From the NCBI GenBank assembly GCA_009921765.1, contig RFXC01000131.1, positions 1 through 12,059 of the forward strand: a DNA stretch of 12,059 nucleotides. The letters are read 5' to 3'. The notes under the pieces were generated by a model. It made no database searches, was not told where the DNA came from, and saw only the letters and a list, made by a program, of their open reading frames with translations. This DNA comes from Betaproteobacteria bacterium (GTDB lineage: Bacteria > Pseudomonadota > Gammaproteobacteria > Burkholderiales > Burkholderiaceae). The position numbers and the translations under genes are program-made. This document shows positions 1 to 7,224 of this stretch, piece after piece. Numbering within the stretch: position 1 is the stretch's first letter; each line of letters starts with the position of its first letter.

Positions 1-875
1 GTCGGTGGTAGCGAGTGGTGCGAACAGGCGTGCGAGATCGTCGGCGGCTCGCCAATCGCAAGCCCGATTTCACGCTGCGCATGCGCCACGCGGGTCAGGC
101 TGTCGAGCAGCAGCAAAACATGACGACCTGCGTCGCGGTGATACTCCGCAATGACGTGAGCCAGATGCGCCGCCTTCAGGCGCTGAACTGCCGACACATT
201 GGCTGGCGCCGCCACCACCACCGAACGGGAAAGCCCTTCCTCGCCCAGCGACTCGGTGATGAACTCCTGCACCTCGCGACCACGCTCACCGATCAGGCCG
301 ATCACGACAATGTCGGCGTTGGTGAACCGGGTCATCATGCCAAGAAGCACGCTCTTGCCCACGCCGGAGCCTGCGATCAGCCCAATACGTTGTCCGCGTC
401 CCATGGTGAGAAGACCATTGACCGCACGCACGCCGGTATCAAGCACATCGCGGATCGGTCCGCGCTCCATCGGGTTGAGCGGCATGCCCTGCAGACCCAC
501 CGGATCCCGGCAGTCGGGCGCGGGCTTCCCGTCCAGGGGGCGCCCCAACCCGTCTATGACCCGGCCCAGCAACGCCTCGCCCAGCATCACGGTGGAGGCG
601 CTGCCCGCCAGCCGCACTGCGGCCCCAGGCGCAACACCTGCTGCATCATGAAACGGCATGAGATAGAGCGTGTCGTTGTGGAAGCCCACCACCTCCGCTT
701 CGATCTGCCTGCCGTGGGCCGCATCCACCACACACTGTGAGCCCACCGGCGCCATGATGCCTCGGGCCTCGAGTGTCAGACCCACCACACGCGCGAGCGT
801 GCCTCGCCGCTGAATGCCCGGCGCGTGAACGCGATCGATCGCGAGATCGACCTCGCTGTCGAAATCAGCCGACAT
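1..875 (-). CDS. fliI: Flagellar type III export ATPase FliI, N-terminal ~279 residues (3' end outside window)
   Basis: FliI is the F1-beta-like ATPase of the flagellar export apparatus. It works at the membrane with FliH and FliJ to unload export substrates. The frame opens at ATG 875-873 and overlaps the end of fliH by 11 bases, typical translational coupling. Visible motifs are GRPLDGKP (residues 111-118), the Walker A loop AGSGVGKS (168-175), GERGREVQEF (196-205), the Walker B strand LLLLDSLTR (254-262) and AQREIGLAIGEPPT (266-279). These are hallmark FliI/SctN segments in the right order and spacing. After residue 279 (base 39) the frame reads ISHACSHHSLPP, where the family has a TRGYPPSVFA-type segment, so the last ~38 bases at the window edge do not fit. 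A frameshift, a bad sequence end or a true disruption are all possible. Roughly 60% of the protein is present. Identification is certain; the state of the 3' end is not. Confidence 0.95.
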   Translation of the reverse strand, partial: MSADFDSEVDLAIDRVHAPGIQRRGTLARVVGLTLEARGIMAPVGSQCVVDAAHGRQIEAEVVGFHNDTLYLMPFHDAAGVAPGAAVRLAGSASTVMLGEALLGRVIDGLGRPLDGKPAPDCRDPVGLQGMPLNPMERGPIRDVLDTGVRAVNGLLTMGRGQRIGLIAGSGVGKSVLLGMMTRFTNADIVVIGLIGERGREVQEFITESLGEEGLSRSVVVAAPANVSAVQRLKAAHLAHVIAEYHRDAGRHVLLLLDSLTRVAHAQREIGLAIGEPPTISHACSHHSLPP

Positions 876-2079
876 CGGAAATATCCTCGGGCGCGCCGGT
901 GTTCAGTCGCAGCGACGTCATTCGCGAAAAGCCGCGCGCAGGCGTCTCGCCCAAAAGCCTCGCGGCCATCTGATGCAGCCGATGCTCCACCAGGTCCTCG
1001 ATGATGCTTTCCCCGGCACTCACCCTCACACTGCCAATCGAGAGCGAGGGGTCGGCGCGCACCTCAAGCGAATCAAGCGATGCGGGCGCCACGCGCTTCC
1101 AGCGTTCGAGATCCTCCGGGTTGAGCAACAGCAGCAGGTCATTGCCCGGCGCGCGCTCGACTTCGATCAGCGCATGCTCAACCAGCCGGTTGATGGCCTC
1201 GCCCGACAGACTCAACTCGCCGCGCACCAATTGCTCGGCCAGATGAAGCGCGAGCCGCTTCATCGGCGCAAACAGTCGGTGCGAATCCGAGGTGGCCGCT
1301 GCCACCCCCTTGAAAAGTTCCTCGAGCGCCTGCTGGCGCTCGGAATAGTCGGCCTCCAGCCTTTGTCGCGCCTCTTCCTGACCCCGCACCAGACCCTCTG
1401 CGAGTCCCTGCTCGCGACCCTGCTCGAGACCTTGGGCAAGCCCCTGTGCCCTGCCCTGCTCGAGCGCCTCCTCGCGCGCCGCATCCAGCGCCGCCAGGTG
1501 TTCAGCCTCACCGATCGCACCCTCTGGAATAACTTCATCGGGCTGGGTCAGTTCGGTATCGGCCTCATTGGCAGGGTCCTCAGCTTCAGGGTCAGGCGTG
1601 TCGGAAATCTCGGCATCAAGCGGCTCCGACTCTGCGAGGTGATCCTCAGACGGTTCGGTATCGGTGCCCGAATCATCGCTCAGCAAAGCATCCCCGTTGC
1701 CATCGGCCGACGTCTCACTCGACAACGACGACTCTTCCTCGAAGTCGTCTGTTTCGTCATCGGCCAGATCGCCCACATAGCGCAGGCCATCGGTCAGCTC
1801 GAAGCGCAGCGTTTCCACCGCCGGTTCACCGGTCACCCACTCGATCGGGAGCGCCTCGAACATCGATGCGAGCGCGGCCGAGCCCGGGCCCGTGTCTTCT
1901 CTTGGGTCATCGGAGGCCGGCTCCATGTCCGGCGGCAGTTCATCCTGCGTGAGGTTCAGTACGGGCGCCCGCTCGCCAAACAGCAGATTGGGCTCCCATT
2001 GCTCCTCCGGCAGCCGCTTCGGCTCAATATCGGCCGGCTGGAACTCGAACGGATCCGCCTTACGTTTTGAGCGCGCCAT
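865..2079 (-). CDS. fliH: Flagellar export regulator FliH, unusually long (404 aa)
   Basis: FliH is the stator-like regulator that holds the FliI ATPase and docks it to the C-ring and export gate. Usual length is about 220-270 residues; this one has 404. The identifying features are a run of seven glycines spaced exactly four apart (residues 209-233), the GxxxG helix repeat known from FliH proteins, and the conserved C-terminal domain from about 255 (APMKRLALHLAEQLVRGEL at 271-289, LLLNPEDLERW at 317-327, DPSLSIGSVRV at 343-353). The N-terminal 30 residues hold Trp/Phe/Leu positions of the kind FliH uses for docking. The extra length is an acidic, Ser/Asp/Glu-rich segment at about 105-190. 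The start ATG overlaps the fliG stop (TGATG), and the end overlaps fliI. Between fliG and fliI no other assignment is plausible. Confidence 0.93.
   Translation of the reverse strand: MARSKRKADPFEFQPADIEPKRLPEEQWEPNLLFGERAPVLNLTQDELPPDMEPASDDPREDTGPGSAALASMFEALPIEWVTGEPAVETLRFELTDGLRYVGDLADDETDDFEEESSLSSETSADGNGDALLSDDSGTDTEPSEDHLAESEPLDAEISDTPDPEAEDPANEADTELTQPDEVIPEGAIGEAEHLAALDAAREEALEQGRAQGLAQGLEQGREQGLAEGLVRGQEEARQRLEADYSERQQALEELFKGVAAATSDSHRLFAPMKRLALHLAEQLVRGELSLSGEAINRLVEHALIEVERAPGNDLLLLLNPEDLERWKRVAPASLDSLEVRADPSLSIGSVRVSAGESIIEDLVEHRLHQMAARLLGETPARGFSRMTSLRLNTGAPEDISDVG
1381..1455. repeat. 12-bp periodic tract in fliH encoding the GxxxG helix
   Basis: A degenerate 12-base period on the minus strand encodes seven glycines four residues apart (FliH residues 209-233: QGRAQGLAQGLEQGREQG and onward). 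This is the FliH-specific GxxxG repeat helix. Confidence 0.8.
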
Positions 2080-3290
2080 CAGACGAAGTCATCCCCACGG
2101 CCTGCAAGCACCAGCTCGCCCGCATCCGCCAGTTTGCGTGCAATGCGCATGGCCGATTTCTGGGCGTCTTCAACGTCGGAAATCCGCAGCGGACCCTTGG
2201 CCTCCATGTCGTCGATAAACATGACCCGCGCGCGCGCCGACATGTTGTCGAAGAATTTCTGCTTGACCGCTTCGTCCGCACCTTTCAACGCGGTCATCAG
2301 CAGATCAGGCTCGATGTTGCGCATAAGCGTCTGGATGCTGCGGTTGTCGACATTGATCAGGTTGTCGAAGGTGAACATGTTGTCCTGAATGCGCTGCGCA
2401 ATATCGGGATCCATCTCGACCAGCCCACCCATCAGCTTCGATTCGATATCCACCTTCACGAAGTTCATGATCTTGGCAGCTGTTTTGACACCACCGAAAC
2501 TCGAGCTCTTGGCTGAGGAGTTGTTCGAAAACTGCGTCTTCATGATCTGCTCGAGCTCGCGCATGGCCGCCGGCTGCACGGTCTCCAGTGCGCCCACACG
2601 CTGCATGATTTCAGGACGCGATTCGCCCGGCAGGAAGTTCAGCACATCGGCCGCCACCTCGTATTCGAGCACCGAGAGAATGATGGCAATCACCTGCGGG
2701 TGCTCGAGCCGGATCATCTCGGCAATTGAGCGTGCATCCATCCAGCGAAGAATCTCGAGCCCGCGGCTGGCTGATCCGGGCATGATGCGCCCCAGCACCG
2801 ACGCGGCCTTGTCCTCGCCGAGCGCCTTCTTCAGAACATTCTCGACGTAATCGATCGATCCCAACCCGAGGGTGGTCTGTTTGCGGATCGTGGCAATGAA
2901 GTCGTCCAGCACGATGTTGACGGCGTCCTGCGACAAGTCGACCACGGCCACCATCGCAGCGCCCAGGGCCTGCACTTCCTTGGGGTCAAGATACTGGATG
3001 ATGTCGGCAGCCTGTTGCTCACCGAGCAGCAGCAGCAGAACCGCCGCGCGCTCGGTATTCGACAGGTTGTCAACCTCTTCACGCGCCTTGGCAGCGGTTC
3101 CTTCATCAACCGCAGGTGCAGCTGGCGCCGACTTTTCGGCTTCCTTCGCCCCCGCTGCCTTCGGATCCTTTCCGTCCTTGCCGCCCTTGGCGTCTTTACC
3201 GCCCTTGGCGTCCTTGGCCTTGGGATCTTTGTCCGCAGCCTTGTCGTCTTTGCCGCCCTTGGCGGCAGCTTTCGCTTTGTCCTCAGCCAT
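2079..3290 (-). CDS. fliG: Flagellar motor switch protein FliG with Lys-rich N-terminal extension
   Basis: FliG is the rotor protein that binds the FliF MS-ring, carries the torque-generating face against MotA, and controls rotation sense with FliM/FliN. The length is 403 aa against about 330 usually. The core begins near residue 74 (NLSNTERAAVLLLLLGEQQA). Then come DPKEVQALG (102-110), the EHPQ motif of the middle domain (196-199), the GGxxxAAxIxN hinge motif (266-276) and the charged C-terminal domain (about 333-390, including RARVMFIDDME at 353-363). All functional landmarks are intact. The first ~55 residues are a KGGKD-type low-complexity tail with 16 Lys and 12 Asp/Glu by hand count, encoded by short DNA repeats. 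I keep the ATG at 3290 because the tail reads in frame into the core, with a GGGGTG stretch upstream. There are 36 bp to fliF and a 1-base overlap with fliH. Confidence 0.95.
   Translation of the reverse strand: MAEDKAKAAAKGGKDDKAADKDPKAKDAKGGKDAKGGKDGKDPKAAGAKEAEKSAPAAPAVDEGTAAKAREEVDNLSNTERAAVLLLLLGEQQAADIIQYLDPKEVQALGAAMVAVVDLSQDAVNIVLDDFIATIRKQTTLGLGSIDYVENVLKKALGEDKAASVLGRIMPGSASRGLEILRWMDARSIAEMIRLEHPQVIAIILSVLEYEVAADVLNFLPGESRPEIMQRVGALETVQPAAMRELEQIMKTQFSNNSSAKSSSFGGVKTAAKIMNFVKVDIESKLMGGLVEMDPDIAQRIQDNMFTFDNLINVDNRSIQTLMRNIEPDLLMTALKGADEAVKQKFFDNMSARARVMFIDDMEAKGPLRISDVEDAQKSAMRIARKLADAGELVLAGRGDDFV
3181..3264. repeat. Short tandem repeats encoding the FliG KGGKD tail
   Basis: CCGCCCTTGGCGTC occurs at 3181-3194 and again at 3199-3212 (18-bp period), with a third partial copy CCGCCCTTGGCG at 3253-3264. 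All are in frame with fliG and encode the (D/K)AKGGKD units of its N-terminal extension. In-frame periods allow length change without frameshift. Confidence 0.8.
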
Positions 3291-3326
3291 GTCGCATCAC
3301 CCCGCAGTTCGCAGCAGTCAGTTTGC

Positions 3327-5234
3327 TCACTGCTTGATCATGTTCTTCAGCACGCTCGCCACCCGCTTGGAATCTTCGGAGACGAGCATCCGGATAACGG
3401 CCACCTTGTCGTCATAGGTGTTCGCAGTATCAAGCATATCAATCGAGATCGCCGATTTCTTGGGCTTGAGCCGCGCCTTGATGTCTTCCAGTGTTTCACC
3501 CTCGGCGATTTCGATCATGCCCTCTTCGAGTTCGTCCTTGTCGTCGTCCTTGTCGCCATCCTTGTCGTCATCTTTCTTGTCGCCCTTCTCGCCATCGGCG
3601 CCTGCCGCGCTGGCCGCGGCCGCAGCCGCCGCGATCGCCGCCGCATCGAGCGGCTTGCCGTCGGGCCCGAGAATCGGCTTGCCGTCCGGCCCGAGCAGCA
3701 GCCCCGCAAGCTTGGGATCCGGCACTGCAACCGGCGCCGGCAGGAAGGCCCGCATCACCGGACGCACGATAAAGAGCAGGATCATCACAAAAACCAGCGC
3801 CGCCACGCTACTCTTGATCGCACCGATCAGGGTTTCACTTTCATACCAGGCCACCGGCGGACCCGCCGCTGCAACCGGCTCGAACTTGGCGGTGACCAGC
3901 GTCACCACATCGCCGCGCTTCTCATCAAACCCGATTGTCCCGCGCACCAGATCTGTCAGCCGCTCGATCTCACCCGCGGTGAATCGCGCCTGCTTGTCGG
4001 GTTGGGCGTTTTCCTGGCCCACCGGGTCGTGAATCACCACCGCCACCGACATCCGCTCGATCGTGCCAGTTGGATTCTTGATGTGGCGAACGGTCCGATC
4101 CAGCTCGAAGTTGCGCGTGCTGCGCTTGCTGAGGGAGCCAGCGGGACGTGCGGTGCGATCTTCAGCCAGCACCTCCGAACGCGTCTTCGGCCCCTCACGA
4201 CGTGAATCGAAGTCTTCGAAAGTCACTTCCTGCTGGGTGAAGTCGAGGCGGATGTCCACCTGCGCCTTGACATTGTGCTCACCCACCACCGGCGAGAGAA
4301 TCTGCATCACACGGGTGCGGTACTCGCGCTCCACCTGGCGCTTGTGCTGGAGTTGCGCATTCGTGAGCCCCATTGCCGCTTCGCTTGGCGCGTCGCTCAG
4401 CAGATTGCCTTCGTCATCCACCACCGACACATTCTCGGCGGGAAGATACGGCACGCTCGAGGAGATCAACTGAACGATGGCCCTCACTTGCGCCGGCGAT
4501 ACCATCCGCCCCTGATGGGGCGTCACCACCACTGAAGCTTTGGGCGCAATCCGCTCTCGAATAAACGGGCTTTGCCGCGGCATTGCCAGATGCACGCGCG
4601 CCGCGCGAATGGAACCTATCGTCATCACGCTTCTTGCAAGTTCCTGCTCGATCGCAGCGTTGAACCGAACCTGTTCCATGAACTGGCTGGTGGTCATTGC
4701 CGATTGACCCTTCAGCGAATCCAGCCCCCCCGATACGGCGCCCTTGGGCAGGCCCTGCGAAGCAAGCAGCATCCTCGCTTCGTGATAGCGGGCGGGCGGT
4801 ACGATGAGATTGCCGTTTTCGGGGTCGACCTTGGCATCGAAGCGGCCGGCCTTGAGTGCTTCCAGGGCCGCCTGACGATCGGTCTCGCTGATGCCCGGCA
4901 GCAGCACCCGCCACTGCGGCGACGGCGTCTGAATCCAGAGAAACATGGCGCCGAACAGCATCAGCACAAGAACCGACAGGATGACCGGCATCGACTTCTT
5001 GACCGCGGGCTGCTTGAACAGATCGCCCATGCCAGCGAATGCGCCGGCGGGGAAGAACGCCGGCAGGCGAGAAAGTGCAGAGGCTACGCCACCAGCCGGC
5101 GGCGTACCAGGGTTGGCCGCAACGGGCGGTGAAGCGCCCGGCCGGGGAACCGGCAGCGAATTCTCCGTTGGCGCAGGCGTCTGGGGGTCATTCGGACGGG
5201 CGGGTGCCTGTCCAGGAGCGGTCGTTGTAGCCAT
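3327..5234 (-). CDS. fliF: Flagellar MS-ring protein FliF
   Basis: FliF forms the MS-ring in the inner membrane, the first structure of the basal body. The 635 residues show a Pro/Ala-rich N-terminal extension (1-55), a first membrane segment (about 82-100), and the periplasmic ring-building motifs ALKAGRFDAKVDPENGN (126-142) and GSIRAARVHLAMP (207-219). SSVPYLPAENVSVVDDEGNLL (259-279) and the T/RNFELDRTV region (372-382) follow, then a second membrane segment (about 469-490). The C-terminal tail DMLDTANTYDDKVAVIRMLV (599-618) to the end is the FliG-binding region. Between the second membrane segment and the tail lies an unusual linker: two GPDGKP units (515-520, 523-528), a poly-Ala stretch (531-545) and a highly acidic Asp/Lys run (546-572). 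It is 26 bp from fliE and 36 bp from fliG. The ribosome site is weak (GAG about 7 bases before the ATG), suggesting partial dependence on upstream translation. Confidence 0.97.
   Translation of the reverse strand: MATTTAPGQAPARPNDPQTPAPTENSLPVPRPGASPPVAANPGTPPAGGVASALSRLPAFFPAGAFAGMGDLFKQPAVKKSMPVILSVLVLMLFGAMFLWIQTPSPQWRVLLPGISETDRQAALEALKAGRFDAKVDPENGNLIVPPARYHEARMLLASQGLPKGAVSGGLDSLKGQSAMTTSQFMEQVRFNAAIEQELARSVMTIGSIRAARVHLAMPRQSPFIRERIAPKASVVVTPHQGRMVSPAQVRAIVQLISSSVPYLPAENVSVVDDEGNLLSDAPSEAAMGLTNAQLQHKRQVEREYRTRVMQILSPVVGEHNVKAQVDIRLDFTQQEVTFEDFDSRREGPKTRSEVLAEDRTARPAGSLSKRSTRNFELDRTVRHIKNPTGTIERMSVAVVIHDPVGQENAQPDKQARFTAGEIERLTDLVRGTIGFDEKRGDVVTLVTAKFEPVAAAGPPVAWYESETLIGAIKSSVAALVFVMILLFIVRPVMRAFLPAPVAVPDPKLAGLLLGPDGKPILGPDGKPLDAAAIAAAAAAASAAGADGEKGDKKDDDKDGDKDDDKDELEEGMIEIAEGETLEDIKARLKPKKSAISIDMLDTANTYDDKVAVIRMLVSEDSKRVASVLKNMIKQ
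3519..3599. repeat. Low-complexity Asp/Lys-coding tract in fliF
   Basis: A degenerate array of CTTGTCGTC/CTTGTCGCC-like triplets encodes residues 546-572 of FliF, with about 15 acidic and 6 Lys residues by hand count. It lies just before the FliG-binding tail. Confidence 0.75.
3651..3695. repeat. 24-bp direct repeat in fliF encoding GPDGKP twice
   Basis: Two 21-base copies, 3651-3671 and 3675-3695, differ at one base and are separated by three bases. Each begins CGGCTTGCCGTC and ends GGCCCGAG. They encode LGPDGKP units (about 514-528) in the cytoplasmic linker of FliF. Confidence 0.85.
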
Positions 5235-5260
5235 GATTCAACTCGGATGATTGTCGCGCG

Positions 5261-5617
5261 TCAGACCGGCATGTTGAGGATGTCCTCATACGCCTTGAGG
5301 ACCTTGTTGCGAACCTGCAGCGTGGCTTCGAACGCAAGCGATGCTTTCTGCATACCCAGGACCACCTCGGCGAGCGGAATCTCTGCGCCGCGCTCATAGG
5401 CTTCGGCTGCCGCCCGCGCATTCGCCTGCGATTCATTGACCGCCGAAATCGCATTCTTGACCGCATCGCTGAATCCGGCTTTTTCAACCTGCCGGGTCTG
5501 CGGTCCGGAGGCAATCGCAGAGGCCGTGTCGGCCTGCGTGCTGATCTGCGTCTGAAACTTTCTGATCTGGCTCAGCATCGATTCGACGTTGGCCGCATGG
5601 GTACGTTCGATCATCAT
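5261..5617 (-). CDS. fliE: Flagellar hook-basal body complex protein FliE
   Basis: FliE is the small export substrate that joins the MS-ring to the proximal rod. At 118 aa it has the usual length (about 100-120). The C-terminal half holds the family signature: FSDAVKNAISAVNESQ (49-64), IPLAEVVLGMQKASLAFEATLQVRNKVL (80-107), and the ending KAYEDILNMPV. Two ATGs lie side by side (5617-5615 and 5614-5612). The first overlaps the stop of the upstream activator gene as ATGA. The GGAG ribosome site lies 4 bases before the first ATG and 7 before the second, so the second may be the main start, with one residue less. Placement directly after an FlrC-type activator and before fliF is a standard arrangement in polar-flagellum systems. 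Confidence 0.96.
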   Translation of the reverse strand: MMIERTHAANVESMLSQIRKFQTQISTQADTASAIASGPQTRQVEKAGFSDAVKNAISAVNESQANARAAAEAYERGAEIPLAEVVLGMQKASLAFEATLQVRNKVLKAYEDILNMPV

Positions 5618-7095
5618 GCGACTCCTTCGCCAAGCGCCACCATGCCACTACCCATCGGGTCGCGAAGTCGGGCGAGCTTGTAGCGCAAGGTCCGAGGACT
5701 GATCCCGAGCCGCGCGGCCGCTTCATTGCGGCTGGTGCTGCCACGGATGGCATTCATGATGGCCTGATACTCGGTGGCGCGCACGCTGGATTGAAGCCCC
5801 TCGTCCGAGGCGGGCATCGACAGGGGATGCGCGTGCGCATCGCCACCCATCATCGAATGGCCGCGCATCGGAGCGGCTCCCGCGCCCCCCATCGGCGAAT
5901 AAGCCGACACCGGCTGCACCATTGCAGGCGCTTCCGCGCCGTAGAGGCCACCCGCGAATCCGTCGGTCGCGAGGTCGTCGAACACCAGATGCTCACTCTC
6001 AACGAGGCCGCCCGTACAGAGTACGAGCGCGCGCTGCATGACATTTTCGAGTTCGCGAACATTGCCCGGCCAACGGTAGGCGAGCAACGCCTCACCAGCG
6101 GGCCTGGACAAGAGCGGCGGCTGGGCGCCGTTCGAATGCTTCACCAGAAAGAGCGCTGCGAGCGGCAGGATATCGCCCGGCCGATCGGCCAGCGCGGGAA
6201 TCGCCAGCCGAAAGGCGCTCACTCTGAAATAGAGATCTTCGCGGAACTCACGCGCGGCAATGCCGGCCCGCAGATCGCGGTTGGTCGCTGCCACCAGACG
6301 AAAGTCGAGCTTGACTGTGTGGTTGCTGCCCAGACGCGTCAATTCGCGCTCCTGAAGCACGCGCAGCAGTTTCGACTGAAGCGGATACGGCATCTCGCCG
6401 ATCTCGTCGAGAAAGAGCGTGCCGCCATTGGCCTGCTCAAACAGCCCGACGCGACTCTGCGCGGCACCGGTAAACGACCCCTTCTCATGACCGAACAGGA
6501 TGCTTTCGATCAGCGACTCGGGCAGCGTCGCGCAATTGAGCGCCACAAACGGTGCCTTGCTCCGCGGCGAAGACTCGTGCAGCACCCGCGCCATCACCTC
6601 TTTACCGACCCCGGTCGGGCCCGAGACCAGCACCGAGATGTCCGAACGCGCGACACGCTGTGCAAGCGCAAGCAGCGTCTGACTGTTCGGGTCGGTGAAG
6701 ACGTAGGTCTTTTCGCGGCTCTCGGTGCTGGGCATGACTGCAGCACGAGGCCGTTGCTTCCAGGTGGCGGTCGAAAAATCATCGGCAGCGATGACATTGT
6801 CGGCACCGTCACGCATCGCCTGAACGGCGAGCTCGAAGCGATCACGGTCGATGCGCGCAATCAACGCTGGCCGTTTGCCAAGTTGGGCGAAGCGCTTGCG
6901 CAGCTCGGCGATCACTGCCGTGTCGTCAACCGGACGAACCACCACCCGGTCCACCGACGGCGCGAGCGTCACAGCCTCGGCAATGTTACGAACTGGAAGC
7001 GGCCGCAAACCGGCCTCGATCAGTCGTTCCCTCTCGATTTCGCCCAGCCTTTCGACCAGGTCGAACCAGACAATGCTTGCAGACTGTTCAGACAT
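5614..7095 (-). CDS. flrC: Sigma-54-dependent flagellar transcriptional activator, FlrC/FleR type
   Basis: This is an AAA+ enhancer-binding activator of RNA polymerase with sigma-54, very likely driving the middle flagellar genes. Order in 493 residues: an N-terminal domain (about 1-120) of receiver-like size, then the AAA+ domain with Walker A GPTGVGKE (159-166), the sigma-54 loop GSFTGA (206-211, normally GAFTGA), Walker B GTLFLDE (225-231) and RWPGNVREL (341-349). A Gly/Met/Ala-rich linker (about 380-435) and a Fis-type helix-turn-helix (about 452-478, with [16 protein letters not shown]) follow. Where a receiver has its phosphorylated Asp after beta-3, this protein reads [11 protein letters not shown], so phosphorylation is doubtful. 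I chose the ATG at 7095: the frame extends to a TTG at 7143, but that codon lies within a perfect sigma-54 promoter. The stop overlaps the fliE start. No partner kinase gene is visible here. The exact family name (FlrC, FleR or FlbD-like) is inferred. Confidence 0.9.
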   Translation of the reverse strand: MSEQSASIVWFDLVERLGEIERERLIEAGLRPLPVRNIAEAVTLAPSVDRVVVRPVDDTAVIAELRKRFAQLGKRPALIARIDRDRFELAVQAMRDGADNVIAADDFSTATWKQRPRAAVMPSTESREKTYVFTDPNSQTLLALAQRVARSDISVLVSGPTGVGKEVMARVLHESSPRSKAPFVALNCATLPESLIESILFGHEKGSFTGAAQSRVGLFEQANGGTLFLDEIGEMPYPLQSKLLRVLQERELTRLGSNHTVKLDFRLVAATNRDLRAGIAAREFREDLYFRVSAFRLAIPALADRPGDILPLAALFLVKHSNGAQPPLLSRPAGEALLAYRWPGNVRELENVMQRALVLCTGGLVESEHLVFDDLATDGFAGGLYGAEAPAMVQPVSAYSPMGGAGAAPMRGHSMMGGDAHAHPLSMPASDEGLQSSVRATEYQAIMNAIRGSTSRNEAAARLGISPRTLRYKLARLRDPMGSGMVALGEGVA

Positions 7096-7138
7096 CGATA
7101 CCACCCACGTCCTGAATTGGTTTTCCCGAGGACGGAAT

Positions 7139-7154
7139 AGCAATCGACGTGCCA
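7139..7154 (-). promoter_or_regulatory. Sigma-54 (-24/-12) promoter of the flrC-fliEFGHI operon
   Basis: On the minus strand the sequence reads TGGCACG, four bases (TCGA), then TTGCT. This is an exact match to the sigma-54 consensus with correct spacing. The -12 GC is at 7141-7140, so transcription should start near 7128, about 33 bases before the ATG at 7095. That leader fits the ATG and rules out the upstream TTG start. The location in a non-coding gap directly ahead of a flagellar operon makes a chance match unlikely. The implication is that the activator gene itself needs another sigma-54 activator, such as FlrA/FleQ encoded elsewhere, or activates itself. Confidence 0.88.
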
Positions 7155-7224
7155 GCGCATAAATATCAATATAAACAGATACTTACCATAGACCAATCGG
7201 CGGAGCCGGGAATCCGACAACCCG
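7155..7224. other. AT-rich gap upstream of the sigma-54 promoter
   Basis: This short gap lies between the stop of the four-cysteine protein gene and the sigma-54 promoter. Its promoter-proximal half (about 7160-7190) is strikingly AT-rich for this GC-rich window (ATAAATATCAATATAAACAG on the plus strand). Such a stretch just upstream of a sigma-54 promoter is where a bending protein (IHF) or an enhancer-bound activator would act. I could not align it to the full IHF consensus. I see no clear terminator hairpin in it. Confidence 0.4.

Noticed and set aside
973..2070. Long plus-strand open frame (365 codons) opposite fliH
   Set aside because: It is a mirror of fliH in GC-rich DNA. It has no recognisable domain and is Arg/Leu/Gln-rich as expected for an antisense frame.
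3015..4205. Long plus-strand open frame (396 codons) opposite fliG/fliF
   Set aside because: It crosses two well-supported genes on the other strand. Its composition is low-complexity, with hydrophobic runs arising from the antisense of Asp/Lys repeats, and it resembles no family.
5791..7140. Long plus-strand open frame (449 codons) opposite the sigma-54 activator
   Set aside because: The activator on the minus strand has all AAA+ motifs. The plus frame is His/Arg-rich with no motif.
7096..7143. Extended N-terminus of the activator from TTG at 7143
   Set aside because: The codon lies inside the exact sigma-54 promoter. Predicted transcription starts downstream of it and the ATG at 7095 fits the leader length.
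7160..7190. IHF binding site upstream of the sigma-54 promoter
   Set aside because: The stretch is AT-rich and contains TATCAA, but the downstream TTR part of the consensus is missing on both strands.
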